From Cryptomeria japonica (lineage: Eukaryota; Streptophyta; Pinopsida; Cupressales; Cupressaceae), in the NCBI RefSeq assembly GCF_030272615.1, contig NC_081409.1:205217364-205281363 (forward strand): 64,000 bases of DNA, in the 5' to 3' direction. Of this stretch, positions 1 to 10,426 are shown one piece after another; positions within the stretch are counted from its first letter, which is position 1; each line of letters begins with the position of its first letter. Position numbers and translations under genes: made by a program. Under the pieces are notes generated by a model. It was not told the DNA's origin, made no database searches, and saw only the letters and a program-made list of their open reading frames with translations.

Positions 1-683
1 TGGCTTGATACAAATGCTTTAACAGGGTAACTTGAAGTTATTGAGTTCTGGGAAGCTATAGAGCTCTGGAGATCCTCTAGCTATTGAGTTCTTGAAATCC
101 TCTAACAAGGTAACCCTAACTAGGTTTAAGCCTTAACCGGGTATTGTAGCCATCCCTTAATCGAGTGATCCCTAACAAGATTGGTTCCTAGCATAACCTA
201 TTGTAATGTCTTTAACCGGACAAGGCTCCTAACAGAGCAGACTTCTAAAGAGGTCAACAACAAACTTGTGGGTATTCATCCCCATCGTGGTTTTTCCCAG
301 TTGGGTTTCCACGTGAAAAATATGTGTGTCATGTGGGATGTTTTTATCTTGTAATGCTTTGATGTTATCTATTAAGCATATGATGGTTCTGTGTTTTATG
401 CCTGTCAATAAAACATGTTGAACTAGCTGTTGTGAAGATATGATGATAGATTACCTATTCATACTTAAGGGTGAAATGGTAGTGTAGTTCTGAGTTGAGT
501 AGGAAGATAAGTGAGTAACCGGTTTGTGATTGTTTTAGTTGTTCTGGGTTTTACCGGTTTCACTCTGCTTCAAACCGGTGTCACTGTTTGCCAGTCATTT
601 GGAGTAATTGCTGGGAAACCGGTTTAGTAACCTTTTTTTGCTTGTACTAATTCACCCCCCCCCTCTCAGTACTGATTTGGTAC
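1..683 (+). mobile_element. Copia-type LTR fragment (3' part)
   Basis: This is the 3' part of an LTR, entering from the left window edge. It matches the reverse complement of the solo LTR at 59701-61172: both share the block around TTTCCACGTGAAAAAT, the alternating AACCGG/TTAAAG-rich body, and the end motif CACCCCCCCCCCTCTCAGTA followed by TTTGGTACTA. No primer-binding site follows position 683, so it is the end of a 3' LTR, a solo LTR or a truncated copy. The opposite orientation and the distance rule out pairing with 59701-61172. Confidence 0.7.
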
Positions 684-1412
684 TATTTGCTCGTCATTGA
701 GTTATCAGATTAAAACATAATTATCTCATTCATAAATTTGACCAATAGTTTCTCATTTATGTATATTACACAAAGTGTAATCAAGAATACCTATCTAAAA
801 TAAAATAAACAGTCTACTTAAATTATAATAATAAGGATTTATATCTCAAAATACAACATAAAGTATACACAACCAATAGTAGTCATTGAGGCCAAGTCTA
901 CTCTGAGAGACATGGAAAAAAAAAATACATATGATTAATTTTTATAATGAGGATGCATTGAGTTTAAATTACAACATAAAGTGTACATCACAGGGATTTT
1001 CCTTAAGGTTACAAAACTTTAACTTACTTGTAATTATTCAAAATGAAACATAAAGTATGCATAAAGTGTACATCACAGGGACTCTTCAAAGGGATTTTCC
1101 TTAAGGTTACAAAACTTTAACTTACTTGTAATTATTCAAAATGAAACATAAAGTATGCACAAATTACTTGGTTTTCATTGATGCCTTCTACTTGTGGTAG
1201 ACCTGAAACAAAATTACTAGATTAGATTTTATAATTATGATGCATGATTTAAAACGCTATATAAAATATGCATCACGACTTTTAAAAGGGAGGTGGATTA
1301 AGGGTTCAAATTATAACTTACTTGATATTCATTCTATTATACCATCTGCATCCTCTCTATTTTGCAAAGCATCTATAATTGTCTCGTGCTCTTCCATAGA
1401 GAGAGTCCATAA
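684..1412. other. non-coding AT-rich DNA with a short tandem duplication
   Basis: No gene is visible. The stretch is AT-rich and holds the 98-bp-period duplication listed separately. Small ORFs here lack recognisable protein features. Confidence 0.5.
977..1160. repeat. 98-bp tandem duplication
   Basis: The block starting GGGATTTTCCTTAAGGTT and running to AAACATAAAGTATGC occurs at 993 and again at 1091, nearly unchanged. The second unit carries a short extra piece (ACTCTTCAAAGGG). Near-identity suggests a recent local duplication. Confidence 0.8.
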
Positions 1413-1959
1413 TTATTTATTAGCAGGCCTACCACGATATCTATCCAATTTTATATTAGTTGCCACTAGAAAATGTGAGTAATGTATAATCGTTTTCTCT
1501 AATTCATAATCTTCAAATGTGGGCAATCCATTCTTTCTTGTTAGATATTTGCATAGCCAAGTGGCAACAACAACCACATATCCTATTGGATAGTCATAAC
1601 CATCATCATCTACTCGAGGAGTGGTTAGCTTATGTTTTGGTTCTACACATTGAGCCAACCAATACTCTGTCCCCTCTTCATTGTCCTCTGGTGCAACAAC
1701 AACATAGACATATCCTGTGCACAAAACAATTTTATTTTAATATTTAATGAGAAATAAAAACAAAAATATACACTATAAGATTTAATAAATATGTACTATT
1801 TAATAAATCAAAACAAATTTCAAAAACAATTTTACCTCCTTATATAAGATTTGAAATGCGATCATAGTCATTTGATGCAAACATCTGATCCATATCTTCA
1901 TCAGTTCTTTCATGCGGATCATTTGCATCTATGGGTGTCAATGATATTTGTTGCCCCAT
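1413..1959 (-). pseudogene. two-exon gene remnant, unknown family
   Basis: The family is not recognised. The downstream ORF (about 1413-1714) reads as real protein, with APEDNEEGTEYWLAQC, DDDGYDYPIG, WLCKYLTRKNGLPTFEDY and a basic end RYRGRPANK. Its first codons lie behind a good splice acceptor (TTTTGTGCACAG, exon from 1714). An upstream ORF starts at ATG 1959, includes ANDPHERTDEDMDQMFAS, and ends at a donor-like GTAAAA (exon end 1836). Joining the two across the 121-bp intron keeps frame, with a split Gly codon. One in-frame TAA just before the donor (probably a former CAA) breaks it. It lies immediately downstream of the pogo-like transposase on the same strand, so it may be part of that element, but this is not shown. 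Confidence 0.45.
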
Positions 1960-2739
1960 TTATGTTGGTCATAACTCTTGTTTCATCACAGTTCCAAATG
2001 TAGGTAGGACCATATGGATTAGCAGCTTATTCTTTTGACAATGTCTCATAAAAAGCAGAAACAACTGTTGGTCTAAGACATAGTGCCCAGTCTTTGTCAA
2101 GGCCTTAGGTCATCCACAAGCTGATTTCATGATGCTTAGCCTTGAATCCAGACCACTGTGAGTTGCCAGGCATGCCATCCTTGAAAGGAGCTGGTCTACC
2201 TCACAAATCTGAGAGACAACTGCCTTCAAGTTTATGATTTCAAGGCCATGACAACATCTAGCCATCTCTTGGCACCATTGCACAATCTCCTCTTCTTCTT
2301 CACACTTGAGGATGGTTGGTGGACCTTTCTTGGATGTGGTGGTCAGACCACCCAACCATTTTGATAGTGTTGCAGTTGGGATGCCCCACTTCCTTGATGC
2401 ACCCCGTATGGACATGTTGTTGTCCTCAACATCTCAGAGTGCACCTTTCATGTTAGTTACTGACCACAAATTTTGTTGCACTGTTATGTTTCTTGTATTT
2501 GAAGGTGGACTAGGTTGGTCCACTGTGGTTGGGATAGGACATTCACTTGGATGTTTTGCTGGTGGGGGTATAGGGTCTGCCTGGGTCTGAATAGGAGGGG
2601 GGGCTTCTGCCTGAACACTGAAAGTGGCACCCCTTTTTTCTGAACTCACCCTTGTGCATGCTGATCTCTTTGAAGCACGATGAGGCATCTTGTCTGCACA
2701 AAACAACATGAACATGAATGTTATCCATGGAAACATCAT
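1960..2739 (-). pseudogene. pogo/Lemi1-like (Tc1-mariner superfamily) DDE transposase remnant
   Basis: Such transposases cut and paste a TIR transposon using an HTH/CENP-B DNA-binding module and a DDE/DDD catalytic core. Reading the minus strand: a Pro-rich N-terminal segment (about 2434-2700); then a psq-type helix-turn-helix, SIRGASRKWGIPTATLSKWL; then a CENP-B-like stretch with EEEEEIVQWCQEMAR (2250-2310); then the start of the DDE domain with LCLRPTVVSAFYETL and the first catalytic Asp in YIWNCDETRV (about 1977-2010). The canonical family motif is CDETG, so Gly to Arg here. In-frame stops occur after MKGAL and between the HTH and DDE parts, and the frame shifts near 2110. The remaining catalytic residues are not found. 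Terminal inverted repeats were not located. Inference: an old immobile fossil. Confidence 0.6.
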
Positions 2740-3493
2740 TTAATAAATATAGGCCACAACAACTGATATGAATAAGTTTATGTTAGCCATTCAATATTTT
2801 TTGAATATTAATATCAGCTATACTCTTTTGAATCCAAATACTCAGATCAAACCAACTAGCCATGTCATTTTGTAAATCAATGTGTGCTGATTAGTGGCAA
2901 GAGTGATGGTTTATATGGAATGAATGTGCAATTACATATTGAATGACAACAAGGTGCAACAAGTCAATGAAGCTTGAACAGTAGGACAATGGTTCCGTTT
3001 TACGAAACTCAAAATTTCAACAATCGTTTGATTGTTTTGTGTATTGGACACTTGTTTTTTTGTTTTTTTTTGTATTTGACACCTATTCCAATATGGATTC
3101 ATGGTCAAAACCTTCTGGGTCTTCTAGATGTGGGGGTGTAGCTAGAGTGTGTTCTTTCCAAAGAATTACTTGACTGAATCGACGGGAAGGGTGGTTGGCT
3201 TACAATTAGGTTGGATGTATATTTTGGTAAAAATCCATGATGGGATTTGTTCATCCACTACTGTATGAAGCACGCGTTGCAAGGACAGGTTTTAAGAGTA
3301 TTATTGGACCAGATTTTTCTAAGAAAAATCTATTAATGTAGTTGGTTTGCCACGATTGGAGGCTGAGTTTGAATAATTTTGAAAAGAAACAAGATCTTGT
3401 GGGGAAGACAAGATCATCACAGGGGTATGGATAGAGAAAGAATTTGTCAACATGATGACCATGCCTGGCTAACCACTCTTGTTGTGCTCGGAT
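2740..3493. other. non-coding DNA
   Basis: Nothing gene-like is visible. There is a T-rich run near 3052-3070. This is probably ancestral intergenic sequence or undetected TE flank. Confidence 0.4.
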
Positions 3494-3760
3494 TCAGGAA
3501 TATGGGATGTTAACAGGGCATTTTGTTGGTGGAATAATAGAGTGTGAGATGGGGAAAGTTTCATGAAGATAGTTCAGGATTTCATAATCAACATCCTCTG
3601 GAAATAGGGTTTTGACAAGACTTTCACTTGTTAGAATCTCAAGGACCTTGAGATAGTTTTGCCTCTCATATTCATAACTTTTTACAATCTGATAGCGTTG
3701 ATTTGTGTTTGACATTTTCACAGTCTGTTGTATCCATGTGCGTTGTCTGGAATGTATCAT
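3494..3760 (-). CDS. small hypothetical ORF, 88 codons
   Basis: An open minus-strand frame of 88 codons starting at ATG 3760. It contains charged helical sequence (QRYQIVKSYEYERQNYLKVL) and no recognisable domain. It lies upstream of, and on the same strand as, the pogo-like relic, and 70 bp left of the Gypsy-like insertion. It could be an exon or a chance ORF. No splice or expression signal was established. Confidence 0.2.
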   Translation of the reverse strand: MIHSRQRTWIQQTVKMSNTNQRYQIVKSYEYERQNYLKVLEILTSESLVKTLFPEDVDYEILNYLHETFPISHSIIPPTKCPVNIPYS

Positions 3761-3833
3761 TATAAATCCACATCATGATATATATTATAATCTTTGCATG
3801 TGACCTCAAAACATTACTTTAATCTATATATAC

Positions 3834-5071
3834 TGTAAAGCGAAAAATCGCGATCGAACCTTAAGTGTTCCCCCCACCACTCCAAGGAGAGAGAAAGGAG
3901 GTCACTAGGGTTGACGGTTTTCACTTAGGAGAGACTTTGCATTCAAAAGAGGGGTTGAAACCCACAAGATCCAATCCCACACAATGCAAGATTGGATTCT
4001 AAATGAGTTTCAAGGGTTAAGACAGCAAGGCTACCCTCTTTTGTAAAGAATGTAGATAGAAGGATTGAGATAGGAATGCATGTAAAGTGAGAAAGATTCA
4101 CTTATAAACAGAGATAGGAATATAGGATGAAGCTACGAACCTAGAATTAGCAGTAAAATGTTGAGACAATGCTGTCCTGCAAATTTGAGCGAAAGTTGAT
4201 GGGACGATGGCGCCCGACGTGCACACGGTCCTCCGAAAAATCCATGAAATGAAGGGGGATCTGTTCGTCTCTGCACAAGGATTCTAGATCTTCAATTATA
4301 GCTGCGTACCTGCAACCTACACACAGAAAAGAGAGGACGATTGGGGGGTTAGGGATTAGGGGTTTGCCCTTAGGTCGAACCCCGGTTTTGGAATTAACCA
4401 AGAAATGAGAATGCTATAAATGTAAATGATTGTAATGTAAACAAGTACTGATACCTTGTTGTAAGAATGTTTGTATTCCTACATGCGAAGGTGTAAATGT
4501 TGTTGTATGTTGTATGTTGTAAGTGATCTCCTCTTCAATGGTTGAATCCTTGTCTTGAATGCAACACTTAGCCTTGAATGGAGACTTAGAATGCTCAATT
4601 GCTTGAAGGAATGCTTGAATGCTTGAATGCTTGAATGTTTGAGTGTTTTAATATCGCTTCTACGTCTTGTACACATATGTCCTTTCTTCTCAAAATGGGA
4701 GAGGAAATGTAGTTTATATACTTGTCAATTAGGGTTGAAAGACTAATTTTTCCGACCTTAGGCCGACCAGGAAACATTATTTCCCAAATTGCAAACATAA
4801 AGACCCGAGGCCCAAAAGAGACCGGGCCCAAAATAGGGCCAGGGACTAGGGCGCTAGGCACCATGGTCCTGGGGGACTAGGGCATTGGGCGCCATGGTCC
4901 CACCTCCAGGGACAACAGGGTGCAAGGAGGATCAAGCCAAGGTGCCGAAAAATGCAGTTTTTGATGTCATAAACAAGTTTCAGGGTCTCCATTCAAGTTT
5001 AGTGTTGCGTCACCATCGTGAAGACCCAAATGCAGTCGAAATTGCAAGTGTCACAATTTTAGGACGTTAAA
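3834..5071 (-). repeat. 3' LTR of the Gypsy-like element
   Basis: 1238 bp, beginning TGTAAAGCGA and ending AGGACGTTAAA. It aligns along its whole length with the right LTR. The length difference (62 bp) is exactly two units of the internal 31-bp repeat: this copy has two units (4844-4905), the other has four. Confidence 0.88.
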
Positions 5072-5855
5072 TTTAGCCCCCACTTTATTAGGAGTATAAG
5101 CGTACGCCCATACTTCCGGTAAAGTACAAGGAAACAACATTGAAAGACTTTCACCACTTCAAGGAGGCAAGACACACCAAGCCCCCAGTGGACTAAGGAT
5201 CTTATGACTTCGATTGACAAAGTAAAAGGGAAAATCACAAGGGAGAACCATGACTGTCAGTAGTAAGGTTCCCTCCCTATGAGTCATGCAAGAGAAATAC
5301 CAAAAATTTTCAAGGCAAAGCTAAGTTCGCCAAGAAATTTTCAAATATCTTGAAGAGATAGACAGGGTGTATGCCCCCCTACGTTAAAGTGATCGTACAT
5401 GCCTCAAAGGGGGTGATTAAGGTAGTGATACACATAAGAAATGAGAAGGGAAAGGAGCACGTTATCACAAAGATTTAGCCCCCAAGTGTGAGATAAACCC
5501 AAGGATAATAGACACAAAACACAAAGCACGAGGTGACTTCGCTTTCCTCGGGGTCAGTATGCTATATGATAATTCATGTATATCATATGTATGTATGCAT
5601 AATTGTTCTTCATTCCCCAATCAAGGAAGGTCACCTAGAAGAAGGGAACACATGTGTCTTTTGAGTCAACATGAGAGAGACCAAAAGAGATCTCAATGCT
5701 TTGCATCGTCCTCAAGTAGACAACACTAAGGACAACAAATAGAAGAATGAGAATAACACATAGAAGAAGTAACAAAAGAGAGGAGGAGAGAGTCTGCTAT
5801 GCTGATGAGACTAGTCTAGCACGTCATCCACCCCCTGATCTTGCTGATCAATATT
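5072..5855. other. polypurine tract and non-coding 3' region of the Gypsy-like element
   Basis: Directly inside the left LTR, the minus strand reads CCTAATAAAGTGGGGGCTAA (5074-5093), a good polypurine tract for plus-strand priming. The rest, up to the end of the gag-protease frame, has no ORF with domain character. Two C-rich patches (near 5177 and 5481) resemble further purine tracts on the minus strand. Confidence 0.6.
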
Positions 5856-8800
5856 TCAGGAAGGCAGGAAACACGCTAGAGGAGGAACATTCAACACAGC
5901 AGATGGAGCTATTACAAGATCCAAACAAGGGCTATGTTCATGTTCCAAGCCACGTTGTTCTTGTCTAGGAGCTAGGATAAGTGCTTTAGAAAATTCGTTA
6001 GATAAATGGTTATCAATATCAACAAATTCATATTCACTATCAGAAGCAAGAGAAGTAACATTTTCATCATGAATAACATTTTCATCTATATCATCATCAA
6101 GATTTATAAAAATAGGATCTTTAACTTGCACAGGATCAAAACCATCATGCATCTTATGTTTAGGAGATTTTGGCTCAATTTTCGGCTGAGGAGAAAATGG
6201 AAGAATACTAGCTGAAGGTGTTTTTGGAGATTGCAAAGTTTGAGAAGCAGCCGCCTAAGCTCTAAGACGATGCTTTCATCGGCGTTCACGTGCAAAACGA
6301 TTTCGTCTAGTCTTAGTAGGAAGTGGAGAAGATTGAGGAGGAGGAATGTTCTCATCCTTATCACTTGGGTGTTTAGGTTGTGGTTTCTTAGGTTGGATAA
6401 TAGGAGAAGAGGAAGGTCTCTTCTCTTTATAAAAGGAAGGAGGAGGAACTGCTCCATATAAAGGAGGAATATTTGGTTTAGGAAGGAGACCAAGTCCATC
6501 ATGACGAGGAGGTATAGGCCTACTTTTAGAAAGTTTATTAGACATAGACATAGTCACATCCATAGGAATGGGTTGGGAATCTTCTTGAGGAAAGACATTA
6601 GTTTTATCTTTCAAAGGAAGAACTTCCTTCTCAAGAACGATAGGAATATCAAGTTTGGGTGTTCTAGGTTCACTTAGAGATAGGATCATATTTGTTTTCC
6701 ACTTTTGATAAGATTTGAAAAGATGATCACTTCGCGGAGGAAGAGATTGGTATTGTTTAGGCCAAAAATAATCAATAGGAACGCTAGAAGTTCTTTCAGC
6801 TGGTTTAAAGAGACTATGATTGACAGTAACAACTTCACCATTATGGGGAAATTTCAAACACTTGTGAATAGGAGAAGTAATAGCTTTCATGGAAGATAGC
6901 CAAGGATAGCCTAGCTTCACATGAAATTGTTCAGAAGATGGAATAATAGCAAAGCTCACATCGAGGGATTTGTTATGGACCTCAATAGGTAATGTAATAG
7001 AACCAATTGCAGGAGAAGAAAATGCATCAAATAATTTCACAATCACATCTATTTTGTCATAGATCACTTGATTCAATTGTAAAGTAAAGAGAAATTCTTC
7101 AGTAATAACATTAACCATGCAAGAAGAATCAATAAGCACTCCACGGCAAGGTGTATTCTTGACTTTTGCAACTATGTATAAAGGACCATCAGGTGCCCTG
7201 ATAGTTTCACTAGAATCAAATGTGATGGAAGGTTCTTTAGGGTTTTCTTGCTGCTCTACAAAGTTAATCACATTCGGAGTCATAGACACAAGACCATCAG
7301 ATGAGCAAGAGGAATCATTAGTCTCAATCACATTAGAGGTATGAGAAGGTAATGGATCAGTAGAAATCTTAAGATTTTGGCTAGGAGGAGCTACAGATGT
7401 GTTGCCTTTATCATTCATACCAGAAACAGAGATAGTATTATTATCAATCAAATCTTGAATTTTACCCTTTAAAGCAAAACATTTTTCAGTATCATGCCCA
7501 GGTTGATGATGAAATTGACAAAAAGATTTGTTATCAAAATAGGGTGAGTTAATCTTTGCAGGATCTATTTGCTTTATAGGAGGGAGAGTAAGCACATTTT
7601 GTTCCAATAACTTATTCATAATACTATGCAATGATTCATTCAAAGGAGTAAACTTTCTTTCTTTCTTGAAAAACTTAGAAATAGGAGGCACACCTGATGC
7701 TGCATTCACATTGTTGTTGATGATGTTTTCATTGAACTTAACAGACTCTCTTTTCGGTTTAAACTTTCCAAATGGTTGTTGACTACTATCACCCTTATCA
7801 CTCGGAGCCATAGTATTTGCTTGTTCCATTTGACTCACAGTCAGTTGATAATTGTGAAGAGTTGCACACAACTGTTGGAAAGAAGTAAACTCAGAAAACA
7901 GAAGTTTTTCTCTAATATCTTTTTGTAAATTAGAAATAAAGATTCTTTGAATATCATTGTCAGGCACTGGAAAAGAGATTTGAGCATACAAATGCTTATA
8001 TCTACCAATGAAATCAGTCACTTTTTCTTTAACACCTTGTTTACAATGCATTAAATCAATCAAAGTAACTTTAGGACTTATATTGTTTTGAAATTGTTGA
8101 ATAAAAGCATTTGCAAGTTGTTCGAAAGAAGTAATAGAATAAGAAGGCAACGAGCAATACCATTGTAGGGCTTTATCTCTTAATGTCCTAGTAAACAGTT
8201 TTGCAAGCAACCTTTGGTCATAAGCAAAATCGGTACATATTGTTTGAAAAGTCTTAACATGTGTTAGAGGATCACCTTTACCATTATAAAGCTCCAAATG
8301 CGGGATTTCAACATGCTTAGGAGGGATAGCTCGAACGATGTCAAGAGAAAGTGGGCTCGCAACATCAAGTGTGGGCACACTAAACTTAGATTGAATCATA
8401 GAGGCAATTTGTTGCTGTAAAGAAGAGACAGTTTGTGCAAGATTGTTAATGGTCGCTTCAGTCGAAGAGTTCATATTAGACATGTTAGATTGTGATGGAG
8501 GTATTATGTTATTGAAAGAAGGTATTGATTGAGAGTAAGGTGGCAGGACAATATGATAGTTAGTCATAGGAGATGATTGGAAAAGAGGAGCACGACAAGG
8601 AGGAATGGAATGGTTGAATGAATTGCCCCCTTGCGTCATGTTCATTTGTGGAGATGTAATAGGAACACTTATTGAAGGAATGAATGAAGAAGCTGGATTG
8701 AATGAAGGAAGAGGGTTAATTGAAGAGGAAGAATTTCCTCCATGATTGGTGATCATAGGCGGAATGTCTTGTATGGAAGTAGTCATTATGTTTGATGTAA

Positions 8801-9260
8801 AGGTAGGTATGCTAGAAATAGAAGTTGTCAACAGAATAGAATGATTAACTTGAGTGGGAGGTTGTGTATAACCTAATGTTTCGGCACAACTCTTCATAGG
8901 CATCACATTTGAATCCATGATGTGTGCAATACCACGCAAAATATCAATTCCATTCTTATCACTTTGAACCATATGTTTTAGACCCTCAATTAATGAAAGA
9001 GCTTGACTATCGGGATACTCTTGAGACATCCATTGCTGAAAATCATCAAATTGGTTATCCAATTTCGAAAGTTGTTCTATAGAAACCTCATGGAGAGCTT
9101 CTTCATCATTAGGAGGATTAGAGGAATTACCCGTGTCCTCGTTAAAAAGGCTATTCAAATTAGGTTCCATCTCCTCAGTAATTAAACCTTGGAAAGACTT
9201 AATTCTAATGCTTTGTCTAATGGGAATAGTGTAAGTAGGGCTTATTGTTGTAAAACTCAT
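5856..9260 (-). pseudogene. Gag-protease polyprotein of the Gypsy-like element
   Basis: From ATG 9260 the frame is open for 994 codons to TGA at 6276. It then continues in the same frame through GCT-TAG to a final stop at 5856, about 1135 codons in all. Both internal stops look like C-to-T changes (CGA to TGA, CAG to TAG). Order: Ser/Pro/Asn-rich N-terminus; retrotransposon Gag domain (DKALQWYCSLPSYSITSFEQL ... FIGRYKHLYAQ, about residues 330-480); CCHC-type knuckle CQFHHQPGHDTEKC; a retropepsin-like segment VLIDSSCMVNVITEEF, where the usual D-[ST]-G/G triad is altered; then a Pro-rich basic tail. No RT or integrase follows. Length and near-intactness suggest recent or selected activity in trans. 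It is flanked by a long leader on the 5' side. Confidence 0.8.
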
Positions 9261-10426
9261 GCACTAGAGAGGGAGAGAAGATTTTGAATTTAGAGGTAGC
9301 AAATTTCAATAAAATCAGCCAATCTCCTAGATTTAGGCTATTAAATGCAATCACGACAATCTCTCGAAATTTCAGAAAAAACGTCAGGGACCGTGGTGAA
9401 CGGAGTGCACACGATCCTTGCAACTTTTTTTGAAATTTTCAGGGATGAAAGTTATGATGATTTAAAAGCTAATCTGAAAAAATTGAGTGATTTTATGATC
9501 TATAGATAGGCCAAATTAAAGTTGCAATCTCAAAATTGAACCCTACCAAGATTGTTGAAAAATGCAAAATTTGAATTTTGAAAAAAAGATGGAAACTGAA
9601 ATTTTGAATTTTATGATTTTAGAGGGAATACTAAGAGCAATGCAAGCTTTGAAATTTAAAAGTTGACTCAATTTCGCGCAAAATTTGATTTTGAGAGCGG
9701 AAATCAAAGTTGGTGTAATTAAACACTTAATTTCAAAAGTCACAAATTGCAAGAATTTGAATAAATACTGAAATTTCGAATGAATGCCGACACACTTTTC
9801 AGATTTAGGATAGTAAGAACACAATTTTGACACAAAATTTCAATTTCAACAATTTTTGAAAGATTAGAAGCCTTAATCCAAGCAATCACTAGACCAATTT
9901 TGACTTTAATTTTGAAAGTGTTAGAATTGATGAAATCAGTCAAGATTCTGAATTTTAGCAGAAAAATATAGTAAGATCTAGCTCCCGAAATTTCAGAAAA
10001 AATGTCGGGGACAATGGCGCTTGGGGTGCACACGGTCCTCGCAACTTTTTTCCAAATTTTTAGGGATGAAAGATGTTATGATTTTGTTGCGGAATCCAAA
10101 GTTACAACTGATTTGGAGATGTTTTGATCAGTGAAATCATCGGTCAAAGGTTGAATCAAGAGGGTTTTAAAAATTACGGTTTTGACACGTAACCACTTAA
10201 TTTTCAGAATTAAAGCACAAATATGAATTGATAATTTGCAATAGAAGGGTAGATCTGAAACAAGCATTAACATTTAGACATTTCGCAAGCTCAAAAAAAG
10301 AAAATTTAGGGTTTTCATGTAATTAACCTCTAAAATTTGCAAAACATGGAAATGTAATCAAGGCATCCAATTTTCATATCTAACCATGAATAATCAGAAA
10401 GGATGTTCACGTTGGGTTCACCAGAA
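9261..10426 (-). other. leader and primer-binding site of the Gypsy-like element
   Basis: This is untranslated sequence between the 5' LTR and the gag start. Next to the LTR the minus strand reads TTCTGGTGAACCCAACGTGA (10407-10426), whose TGG... form fits pairing with a tRNA 3' CCA end; the tRNA is not identified. The leader contains two copies (about 9360-9470 and 9985-10080) of a block of roughly 95 bp. Each block includes a GTGCACACGGTCCTC-like core that also occurs in both LTRs. Confidence 0.6.

Noticed and set aside
6006-6461. Plus-strand ORFs opposite the Gypsy-like Gag end
   Set aside because: Basic, repetitive antisense translations of the Pro/Lys-rich Gag tail; no independent support.
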